DNA from: SURF-24 sp964537965
Lineage (GTDB): Bacteria; Bacteroidota; Ignavibacteria; Ignavibacteriales; SURF-24
Assembly: GCA_964537965.1 (NCBI GenBank)
Contig: CAZIDB010000104.1
Location: 1 to 16,287, forward strand
Length of the DNA stretch: 16,287 nt
Direction of reading: 5' to 3'
Below are positions 1 to 7,100 of this stretch, piece by piece. The notes under the pieces are model-generated. The model had not been told where the DNA came from. It was given only the letters and a program-made list of their open reading frames with translations, and did no database searches. How positions within the stretch are numbered: position 1 is the first letter of the stretch; each line of letters starts with the position of its first letter. Made by a program: the position numbers and the translations under genes.

Positions 1-323
1 ATTTTACAAATGTCTCAGTAAGTGATGAATCAGTTTTAAGCAATTATAATTTATTCCAGAATTATCCTAATCCGTTTAATCCTACTACAAAAATAAAATA
101 TTCAATTCCGGTAAAGACGTTGCGCGCAACGTCTCTACAAAATGTACAATTGAAGGTATATGATATTTTAGGTAATGAAGTAGTAACTCTTGTAAACAAA
201 GAACAAACTGCAGGGGAATATGAAGTTGAAATGGATGGAAGCAAATTAAGCAGCGGAATATATTTCTATATCCTTAATATTGATGACCAGAGGTTGAGCA
301 GAAAGATGTGCCTGCTTAAATAG
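1..323 (+). CDS. C-terminal end of a T9SS-secreted protein (5' partial)
   Basis: The reading frame is open from base 3 to the TAG at 321-323, so the gene starts outside the window. About 106 residues are visible and nearly all belong to a type A T9SS C-terminal sorting domain. It has the signature NYPNPFNPTTKIKYSIP (about residues 20-36), then LKVYDILGNEV, LVN and the closing SSGIYFY segment, ending in basic RKMCLLK. This domain is known to direct proteins through the type IX system, after which it is removed. The cargo part is missing, so the protein's function cannot be told. Residues VKTLRATSL between the first and second strands are encoded by a 28-nt palindrome (111-138) and look like an insertion, because family members usually go almost directly from the IP strand to the LKVYDILG strand. 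A start further in, at TTG 120, is unlikely because the domain signature lies upstream of it in the same frame. Confidence 0.9.
   Translation, partial: FTNVSVSDESVLSNYNLFQNYPNPFNPTTKIKYSIPVKTLRATSLQNVQLKVYDILGNEVVTLVNKEQTAGEYEVEMDGSKLSSGIYFYILNIDDQRLSRKMCLLK
111..138. repeat. 28-nt near-perfect palindrome inside a coding region
   Basis: The two 14-nt arms pair at 13 of 14 positions. The only mismatch is A114/C135, and the central 20 nt (AGACGTTGCG then CGCAACGTCT) are perfectly palindromic. It begins with GTA and ends with TAC, as small REP/MITE-like palindromes often do. It lies in frame in the T9SS sorting domain and contributes VKTLRATSL. That it is a mobile or dispersed repeat is inference, since no second copy is present in this window. 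Confidence 0.75.
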
Positions 324-333
324 TTTTTATAAT

Positions 334-353
334 CGGGCACAATGTTGTGCCCG
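334..353. repeat. GC-rich 9-bp hairpin between two genes
   Basis: CGGGCACAA pairs perfectly with TTGTGCCCG across a TG centre. It follows the TAG of the upstream T9SS gene by 10 nt and ends 20 nt before the M28 peptidase start. It may act as a weak terminator or mRNA-end stabiliser for the upstream gene. It lacks a T-run on the + strand, so a canonical intrinsic terminator is doubtful; it may instead be a palindromic intergenic repeat. Confidence 0.55.
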
Positions 354-363
354 CTAATTTCAA

Positions 364-369
364 AAGGAA
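364..369 (+). promoter_or_regulatory. Ribosome binding site deciding the M28 start
   Basis: AAGGAA lies 4 nt before ATG 374. This favours ATG 374 over the in-frame GTG at 347, which sits inside the hairpin. The protein from 374 also begins directly with a signal peptide. Confidence 0.65.
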
Positions 370-373
370 TAAT

Positions 374-2143
374 ATGCGACTACATGGAATCAGATTTACA
401 GTGTTTCTTTTTTCTTTAATTGTCTTAACAGGAATTACGTTTTCTCAGGTACCAGAAGGTTACGAGAAAGGACTTTCAACAATTTCAAAAGAACAATTGA
501 TGAATAATATTTCCTTCCTTGCCTCAGACAGTCTTAAGGGAAGATTTACAGGCGAACAGGGAAACCTTATTGCGGCAATGTTCATTGCACAGAAATTTAA
601 AGATTATGGTTTGCAGCCTGTTTTTACCTCCGGTAAAAAAGCAAAAAAGAAAGAAGAGAAGAAGAAATTTATTTCCGAAGATGCTGATGAGAGTGAAATT
701 AATATTAATCTGAATAATCAATCGGAGTATGATGAGTACTTTCAGAAATTCACACTTAAAAAATCAAAGCTTTGCGATAACAATAAACTCTCTGTTGTAA
801 ATTCGTACAACGATATTTCAATTACGAAAAACTTTTCTTACCTGAATGACTTTCTTGTTCAATATGAAGTACCTAAAAGCACTAACATGACTCTTCCTTT
901 GGTTTTTGCCGGTTATGGAATTGCTAAGGGAGAAAACGGTTATAATGATTATATAGGTGAAAACGGAAAAGAAATAGATGTAAAAAATAAAATCGTTCTG
1001 ATATTTGATGGTCATCCGAGAATAAATGACAGCGCTAGCAGTTTTGTGAAAGCGCGGAAACCATATTACACTAATCCGTTGAGAAAAGCAGAGGTTGCTG
1101 CAGAAAGAGGTGCTGTGGCTATAATTGTAGTTAATTCTCTTTACAAAAATGATCCGCCGATTAGTATTAAGTACAGCAATCTTATCGATTCATTTTCCAA
1201 AGATATTTTTACTTTGCCGGGATTATCAAATGCAAAGATTCCGATTATTTATATAACCAAAGATGTGCTTGATGAAATATTTAAAGATGCCGGGAAAAAT
1301 TATAACACAACAATGAAAACTATAGAAGATAGTTTGAAGACCTGTGCATTTGAAATTAAAAATAAAAAAATATCGCTTGAAATAAATTTTGAAAGTGAAT
1401 TGATAAAGACACAAAATGTAATAGGGTACCTGCCAGGCAGTGATCCTGTATTAAAAAACGAATGTGTTGTTATAGGCGCTCATTTTGACCACGTTGGAAT
1501 TGGTGAATACGGAACGATGGATGCCAAATATCGCGGACAAATACATAATGGTGCAGATGATAATGCTTCAGGTACAGTAGGTATAATTGAATTGGCGGAA
1601 GCATTTTCAAAAAATCCGCCTAAAAAAAGTTTGGTGTTTATTGGTTTTTCTGCGGAAGAACTTGGCATTTTTGGCTCCCGTTATTATGCTTATTTGCAGC
1701 CGATAATTCCACTGGAAAAAACTGTTGCTATGATTAACCTTGATATGATAAGCCGGAACTCGACTGAATATGTTTATGTGGGTGGTGCTTTTTATAGTAC
1801 CGACCTGATGAAAATGGTTGAAAGGGCAAATAAACTTGTTGGTTTTGAACTTCTGTATAATATTGGTTTACTAAATAAAGCAAGTGACCAGGCGCCGTTT
1901 TTAAGAAAAGAAATTCCTGCCGCATTCTTCTTTGCCGGTGATCATGAAGATTATCATACACCGAATGATGATGTTGATAAAATCAATCCGGATAAATTAG
2001 AAAAAACTACTAAGCTTGCATACTTAAGCGGGTGGGTAGTAGCAAACGAAGATACCAAACCGGTGTTCAATGAATTACCTATTGATCAACGTGCCGTTAT
2101 AGTAAAAGAATCCAGCGAGAGATCCAAAAAGTTTAAAAAATAA
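374..2143 (+). CDS. Exported M28-family metallopeptidase with PA-like insert
   Basis: This is a 589-residue protein of the M28 (aminopeptidase Y / Zn-dependent exopeptidase) family, which removes N-terminal residues from peptides using two zinc ions. The N-terminus is a signal peptide with a hydrophobic run ending near TFSQ. A charged, Lys-rich low-complexity stretch covers about residues 88-125. A PA-like region lies around 175-325 (RGAVAIIVVN). The catalytic domain follows: HFD gives His370 and Asp372, GADDNASG gives the metal-bridging Asp395, AEELG gives Glu428/Glu429, NLDM gives Asp457, and DYHTPND gives His528. All expected metal ligands are therefore present and the enzyme should be active, acting in the periplasm or outside. 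It has no T9SS tag. Its neighbour 43 nt downstream is another exported metallopeptidase, so the two may be co-transcribed and handle extracellular peptides. The exact substrate is not readable from the sequence. Confidence 0.9.
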   Translation: MRLHGIRFTVFLFSLIVLTGITFSQVPEGYEKGLSTISKEQLMNNISFLASDSLKGRFTGEQGNLIAAMFIAQKFKDYGLQPVFTSGKKAKKKEEKKKFISEDADESEININLNNQSEYDEYFQKFTLKKSKLCDNNKLSVVNSYNDISITKNFSYLNDFLVQYEVPKSTNMTLPLVFAGYGIAKGENGYNDYIGENGKEIDVKNKIVLIFDGHPRINDSASSFVKARKPYYTNPLRKAEVAAERGAVAIIVVNSLYKNDPPISIKYSNLIDSFSKDIFTLPGLSNAKIPIIYITKDVLDEIFKDAGKNYNTTMKTIEDSLKTCAFEIKNKKISLEINFESELIKTQNVIGYLPGSDPVLKNECVVIGAHFDHVGIGEYGTMDAKYRGQIHNGADDNASGTVGIIELAEAFSKNPPKKSLVFIGFSAEELGIFGSRYYAYLQPIIPLEKTVAMINLDMISRNSTEYVYVGGAFYSTDLMKMVERANKLVGFELLYNIGLLNKASDQAPFLRKEIPAAFFFAGDHEDYHTPNDDVDKINPDKLEKTTKLAYLSGWVVANEDTKPVFNELPIDQRAVIVKESSERSKKFKK

Positions 2144-2186
2144 AATTAAATAATATCTGTTCTACAAATTTATTGGAGACTTTTTA

Positions 2187-5003
2187 ATGAAACATACGAA
2201 GACCACACTTTGGAAATTATTTCTGATTCCAATTTTCTTTTTTCAGTTAACACTCGTTTTGTATTCCCAAAACAAGTACGAAGAAGGAAAGCTTTATAGA
2301 CATAAACTTGATAACGGGCTGGAAATTTTAACAATTGAACGCCATATTGCTCCTTTAATTTATCATCAGCTTACTTATAAAGTAGGTTCAAGAAATGAAA
2401 GGTTAGGAATAACGGGAATTTCTCATATTGTTGAACATATGATGTTTAAAGGGACGGAAAAATACGGCAAAGGAAAAGCCTCCAAAACAATTTCGGAAAA
2501 CTCGGGAATCTTTAATGCTTTTACTGCAAACGATATGACAAGTTATTACGAATATCTTCCGGCAAATAAAATTGAACTTGCAATGGAGATTGAATCAGAC
2601 AGAATGATGAATTGCATTTTTAATCCCGATGAATTTACTTCTGAGATGGAAGTAATCAAACAGGAAAGAAGAATGCGTTCTGAAAGCAGCCCGAACGGTA
2701 TTTTTCATGAAACATTAAATTCCGTAGCTTATGTAAGTCATCCTAACCGCGATCCTGTGATTGGTTGGCCAAGCGATTTGGATCATATTACACGTGATGA
2801 AGCTTTTGACTATTATAAGACTTATTACACTCCAAATAATGCATTCCTTGTGCTTGTTGGAGATTTTAATACAGATGAAATTATTGACAAGGTAAAAAAA
2901 TATTATAATAATATTCCAAGGGGACCAGAAGTAAAAGACATATTTGCAGTTGAGCAGCCGCAGAAAGTACGGAAGACATTCTCTGTATTCCACAATGATG
3001 TATCAGATCCTTCAATACGAATGGCTTTTCATGTTCCTACTTATAAAGAGCCTGATGCCCCTGCCCTGAAATTAGCAGGAATGATATTATGTGAAAGAAG
3101 CCGTGATGCCCGTCTTTATAAAAGTCTGGTTGAAAAGAACCAGCTTGCTACAAGTGCTGCAGGTGGATTCGGGATGGCAAAAGATCCGGGGCTTTTTTCG
3201 ATAAGTGCAAGTCTTCGCCCCGATAGCAGTGTTGATAAGGTTGAACAGCTTATATGGGAAGAGATAAACAAAATGCAGAATGAACTTGTATCGGATAAAG
3301 AATTTCAGAAGGTGAAAAACAGATATAAGTTTAATGAAATTACTTCATATATTAAAAATCCCGAAATAGGCGGCAGGGTTAGCAATTATGAGGCTTATTA
3401 CGGTTATGATATGATGAATATTTTCTACAATAAAGTTTTAAATGTTACCAAAGAAGAAATTCAGAATGTAATGAAGAAATATTTCAATCCTGACCAGGTT
3501 ACTATTGGTTATATGTATCCGAAGGATAAAAGCAAGATTAAGAGTAAGATTAAGAAACAAACTGATGAACAGTTAGGCGATGAAAACCCAGAAGGCATGG
3601 AACCGGAAGAGAATAAACCTGAGAATTATTTTTATTTCAAATCTCCGGAAAAAATTTATGATGATCTTGTTGCTCTCTCAGATGAAGAAATTAAACCAAG
3701 ACCAATTGAACCACTTATAAAAACTTTCACTTTAAAGAATGGTGTAAAACTTTATACTCTCGAAAGTCATCTTGTACCTGATATTGCGGTAATTGGTAAA
3801 ATTGAAACAGGAAATATTATTGAAGCTAATGAAGGCAACCAGCCCGGTATCGGTTCTGTTCTTGGTGATGTTATGAACAGGGGAACAATTAACAGTTCTT
3901 ATGAGGATTTATCCGAAAGAATGGCTTTTGTGCCATTTCAGTTTTCTGTTAGCGGTAGTTGGCGAAGTTTTATTTTTCAGGGTTATTCGCTTATTGATGA
4001 TGTGGATGAAATGATGAAAACCGGTTTGGATATAATTACAAATCCCGCATTCAGAGATGAAGATGTTAAAAAGGTTAAAGCAAGGCATCAGATTTCAGCT
4101 AAGAATATGATGAAAAAAACCGGAATGAAAGCATTCTATTATATGTATAATAATATTTATGCGGATCATCCGTATTCAAAAGTCCGCAGTACAGAAGAAT
4201 CAATTAAAAGTATTAAAAAAGAAGACCTGGTTGCTCTGTACAAAAAATATTTCGATCCTTCCAAGTTAACTTTATTTATGATTGGAGATAAAACTCCCGA
4301 ACAAATGAAAGAACTTGCCGACAAATATTTTGGTGAATGGAAAAGCGCATCAGAACCTGTAAAGGAAATTCCGATTCCTCCGATTAATGAACTGAAAAGA
4401 AAAGAGATAAAAGTATTCCCGGAAAAAGATTACACCGAATGCACAATAAACATCGGTTTTGCACCCTTCAATCATATTGATCCTGCTGAAACGGAAATAA
4501 TAAATGTTATGAATTATATCCTTTCAGAAAGCGCCTTAACTTCAAGGATGGGTGTTGAATTGCGTGATAAACAGGGATTGATTTACGGAATTAAGAGCGA
4601 ACTCTGGGCTCCGAATGACAGTATCGGTTACTGGAAGTTCAATACAAAGACCGCACCGCAGAATGTTGAAAAGGTAATTACTGGCATCTTTAGTGAAATT
4701 AAAAAGTTACTTGCTAATGGTATTACCGATGAAGAATTAACAGCAGCAAAAAACAGGAAATTAGGTATGCTTCCTTTCTATACTGAAACTCCGAATGATG
4801 TTGCTTCGATTGTGTATAAAATGATCTCTAACAAGATTCCTTTAAATGATTTTGATAAAAAAGGTGAAAGAATAAAAGCGGTTACAAAAGAAGATGTTAT
4901 CAGAATTGCTAAAAAATATTTTACGTTAGACAGATTTATTATTGTGGTTGATGGACCGCTGGAAGAAAATTCTCTTGATTACCTTGTTGATAAACTTAAT
5001 TAA
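2187..5003 (+). CDS. Exported two-module M16 zinc peptidase
   Basis: This 938-residue protein is a fused tandem of two M16 (pitrilysin/insulinase-type) modules behind a hydrophobic signal peptide (about residues 1-28). The first module carries the inverted zinc motif HIVEH (His80, Glu83, His84) with the downstream EMEVIKQE helix giving Glu153 and Glu160, so it is the catalytic half. A charged linker (about 447-500, Lys then Glu/Pro rich) leads to the second module from about residue 512. That module lacks HxxEH but keeps the RDKQGLIYG segment (Arg793, Tyr800) typical of the non-catalytic half. In the family such halves close as a clamshell round peptides, and separate genes often encode them. 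GGAG at 2175-2178, 8 nt before ATG 2187, supports the start. A terminator follows. The likely role is degradation of peptides in the periplasm or cell envelope; the substrate is unknown. Confidence 0.92.
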   Translation: MKHTKTTLWKLFLIPIFFFQLTLVLYSQNKYEEGKLYRHKLDNGLEILTIERHIAPLIYHQLTYKVGSRNERLGITGISHIVEHMMFKGTEKYGKGKASKTISENSGIFNAFTANDMTSYYEYLPANKIELAMEIESDRMMNCIFNPDEFTSEMEVIKQERRMRSESSPNGIFHETLNSVAYVSHPNRDPVIGWPSDLDHITRDEAFDYYKTYYTPNNAFLVLVGDFNTDEIIDKVKKYYNNIPRGPEVKDIFAVEQPQKVRKTFSVFHNDVSDPSIRMAFHVPTYKEPDAPALKLAGMILCERSRDARLYKSLVEKNQLATSAAGGFGMAKDPGLFSISASLRPDSSVDKVEQLIWEEINKMQNELVSDKEFQKVKNRYKFNEITSYIKNPEIGGRVSNYEAYYGYDMMNIFYNKVLNVTKEEIQNVMKKYFNPDQVTIGYMYPKDKSKIKSKIKKQTDEQLGDENPEGMEPEENKPENYFYFKSPEKIYDDLVALSDEEIKPRPIEPLIKTFTLKNGVKLYTLESHLVPDIAVIGKIETGNIIEANEGNQPGIGSVLGDVMNRGTINSSYEDLSERMAFVPFQFSVSGSWRSFIFQGYSLIDDVDEMMKTGLDIITNPAFRDEDVKKVKARHQISAKNMMKKTGMKAFYYMYNNIYADHPYSKVRSTEESIKSIKKEDLVALYKKYFDPSKLTLFMIGDKTPEQMKELADKYFGEWKSASEPVKEIPIPPINELKRKEIKVFPEKDYTECTINIGFAPFNHIDPAETEIINVMNYILSESALTSRMGVELRDKQGLIYGIKSELWAPNDSIGYWKFNTKTAPQNVEKVITGIFSEIKKLLANGITDEELTAAKNRKLGMLPFYTETPNDVASIVYKMISNKIPLNDFDKKGERIKAVTKEDVIRIAKKYFTLDRFIIVVDGPLEENSLDYLVDKLN

Positions 5004-5011
5004 AAATAAAC

Positions 5012-5047
5012 GGTTCCGGATACTATCCCGTATCCGGAGCTTTCTTT
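5012..5047 (+). terminator. Rho-independent terminator after the M16 gene
   Basis: TCCGGATAC (5015-5023) pairs with GTATCCGGA (5030-5038) over a 6-nt loop, extended by a G-U pair and a G-C pair. TTTCTTT follows (5041-5047). It lies 9 nt after the M16 stop codon and separates the peptidase pair from the secreted SBBP gene. Confidence 0.85.
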
Positions 5048-5074
5048 GGATTATAAATAATTTAAGGAGTCGAA

Positions 5075-7021
5075 ATGAAAAAAATTATACTTTTTGGATT
5101 TGTAACTCTGTTCTTAATTTCGGGTGTAATGGCCCAGGTACCCGGATATGAAATGCTTTTCAAAGCAGGCGGAACCAGCAAAGATTACGGTAGCGCAATG
5201 TTTGTTGATGCAGGTGGTAACATTTATCTAACCGGTGAATTTCAATCTGCTACCGCAAATTTTCTACCGGGTCTAACATTATCTACTACTGGTAATGTTG
5301 ACTTTTATGTTGTAAAATATAATCCTTCCGGTAATGCTGTCTGGGCAAAAAAGGGTGGCAGTACACTTACAGACAGGGGATTTGGAGTACTTGCCGATGG
5401 AAATAATCTTTATACCTGCGGCGAATTTTACGGCACCTGTACCTTTGACCATATTGTTGTTACAAGCTCTGGTAACCTTGATGCATTTGTTTCCAAGTAT
5501 GATACTGCCGGAAACCTTCAATGGCTTAAAGAAGGAAAAAGCGTTTCCCAGGTTTCTGCAAGAGGTCTTGCATTCGATCAATCAAAGAACATTGTAGCTG
5601 TGGGATATTACGGCAGTTCAACAGCCGGTACAGTTACATTTGGTGCAACAACATTAACATCTGCCGGACAGAGAGATATGTTTGTTGTTAAATACAACTC
5701 AGCTGGTGATTTGCTTTGGGCTAAATCAGCTGGTGGTATTGCCAGCGGTGATGTGGCGGATGGTGTTGTGGTTGATAAAAACGGGAACATCTATGTTGCT
5801 GCTTCATTCACGGATTCAGCTAATTATGATACTCAGAAAGTAATTGCTAACGGTTCTATTGATGCATCATTAGTAAAATATGACCAGAACGGAAATGTAA
5901 TATGGGTTAGAACTGGTGGCGGTATTGGTGAAGATAAAGCAAAAGCTGTTGCTCTTGATGATGACGGTAATGTTTATGTTACCGGATATTTTGATAGCTC
6001 TGCTGTGTTCGGTACTACTAATCTCCTGGGTAATGATGCTTCGGATATCTATGTTGCAAAGTATGATGCCAATGGTAATCTACTATGGATTAAACAGGCG
6101 AGCAGTTCGGGTGTAGATTACGGAAATGGAATTGTTGTTACCACAGCAGGGTGTTTTGTTACCGGTAAATTTACCAACACAATAACCTTTGGTACAACTA
6201 CATTAACATCCTTTGGTAGTGATGATGCATTTATTGCAGCTTATGATCTTTCCGGTAACTTCCTTTGGGTTAAACAAATTGGTGGTACGGATAAAGATAA
6301 TGGTAATTTTATTACCAACGGTCCTTCAGGTAATATTTACGCAACAGGTTATTTCAAATCTTCAACAGCAAATTTTGATTTGCAGACTCTTAATACATAC
6401 GGAGCGGAGGATATTTTTGTAGTTAAGTTAGAAGGCGGAACAATACCGGTTGAACTCGCGTCTTTTAACGCTTCTGTAAAAGATAACTCTGTAACACTTA
6501 AATGGAACACGATAACTGAAACCAATAATGCTCTCTTTACAATTGAAAGAAGCAAGGATAATATTAATTTTGTTTCCGTTGGCTCTGTTAAAGGTCATGG
6601 AACAACAACCGAAAAGCACTCATATTCATTTGTTCAGAATGATGTTGCTGCCGGAGAATATTATTACAGGTTAAAGCAAACCGATATTGATGGTTCATTC
6701 AAATACTGTTCTACAATTAAGGTAGCGGTAAAAAATGTTTCATCATTTGCTTTACAACAAAATTATCCTAATCCTTTTAATCCATCAACTAAAATTGAAT
6801 TTCAGTTGCCTGCTGATGCCGTTGTTACTCTGACTGTATATAACGCTATTGGTCAGGAAGTAGCATTGCCGGTTTCAAATCAAATGTATTCTGCAGGCGC
6901 TTATGATGTTAATTACAATGCGGATAAACTAACAAGTGGTTTATATATCTATACATTGAGAGCAAAAACTGCAGACGGGAATATCTTTACTCAAACCAGG
7001 AAGATGACCCTGATAAGATAA
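5075..7021 (+). CDS. Secreted seven-repeat SBBP beta-propeller protein with T9SS tag
   Basis: This 648-residue protein has a signal peptide cut after about Ala20 (ISGVMA/QVPG). Residues about 40-452 hold seven similar units, each with a GNIYVTG-like strand, a TFG-TTL-like strand and an FVVKYDxxGNLLWxKxxGG strand, as in SBBP repeats. Seven units would make one full seven-bladed propeller. Residues about 456-550 form a fibronectin/Ig-like module (LKWNTITETNNALFTIERS, YYYRLKQTDIDGS). Residues about 560-648 are a type A T9SS sorting domain (QQNYPNPFNPSTKIEFQLP through SGLYIYTL and MTLIR). The protein should be exported by the type IX system and end up at the surface or outside; no enzymatic motif is seen. 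AAGGAG at 5064-5069 supports ATG 5075. It stands alone between two hairpins, so it is probably monocistronic. Role in adhesion or surface structure is only a guess. Confidence 0.9.
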   Translation: MKKIILFGFVTLFLISGVMAQVPGYEMLFKAGGTSKDYGSAMFVDAGGNIYLTGEFQSATANFLPGLTLSTTGNVDFYVVKYNPSGNAVWAKKGGSTLTDRGFGVLADGNNLYTCGEFYGTCTFDHIVVTSSGNLDAFVSKYDTAGNLQWLKEGKSVSQVSARGLAFDQSKNIVAVGYYGSSTAGTVTFGATTLTSAGQRDMFVVKYNSAGDLLWAKSAGGIASGDVADGVVVDKNGNIYVAASFTDSANYDTQKVIANGSIDASLVKYDQNGNVIWVRTGGGIGEDKAKAVALDDDGNVYVTGYFDSSAVFGTTNLLGNDASDIYVAKYDANGNLLWIKQASSSGVDYGNGIVVTTAGCFVTGKFTNTITFGTTTLTSFGSDDAFIAAYDLSGNFLWVKQIGGTDKDNGNFITNGPSGNIYATGYFKSSTANFDLQTLNTYGAEDIFVVKLEGGTIPVELASFNASVKDNSVTLKWNTITETNNALFTIERSKDNINFVSVGSVKGHGTTTEKHSYSFVQNDVAAGEYYYRLKQTDIDGSFKYCSTIKVAVKNVSSFALQQNYPNPFNPSTKIEFQLPADAVVTLTVYNAIGQEVALPVSNQMYSAGAYDVNYNADKLTSGLYIYTLRAKTADGNIFTQTRKMTLIR

Positions 7022-7030
7022 ATTTTATTA

Positions 7031-7067
7031 TTATTTCAGGATGGACTAAAAATCCGTCCTGAAATAA
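7031..7067. terminator. Hairpin terminator after the SBBP gene
   Basis: A 15-bp stem (7031-7045 with 7053-7067, one G-U pair) encloses a 7-nt loop starting 10 nt after the stop codon. The outer stem is A/T only and the inner part is GC-rich (CAGGATGGA with TCCGTCCTG). A clear T-run after the + strand stem is missing, and the T-rich arm is on the upstream side, so it may work better on the opposite strand or as a processing end. Position and stem quality still favour a transcript end here. Confidence 0.6.
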
Positions 7068-7100
7068 AATTAGTTCAGTGATATGTAAATGGAGTGATAA

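Noticed and set aside
120..323. A separate small gene starting at TTG 120
   Set aside because: The frame stays open to base 3 and the upstream part carries the T9SS signature, so this is the tail of a longer gene.
328..333. Perfect TATAAT as a -10 box for the M28 gene
   Set aside because: No -35-like hexamer lies 15-19 bp upstream, and the first transcribed bases would be the 334-353 hairpin.
347..373. GTG 347 as the start of the M28 peptidase
   Set aside because: It lies inside a hairpin with no ribosome binding site, while ATG 374 has AAGGAA upstream and gives a protein that begins directly with a signal peptide.
2715..2993. Minus-strand frame of 92 codons inside the M16 gene
   Set aside because: It is antisense to a conserved M16 catalytic module and shows no family features.
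5279..5581. Minus-strand frame of 100 codons inside the SBBP gene
   Set aside because: It lies opposite a strongly supported secreted protein and has no recognisable features or ribosome binding site.
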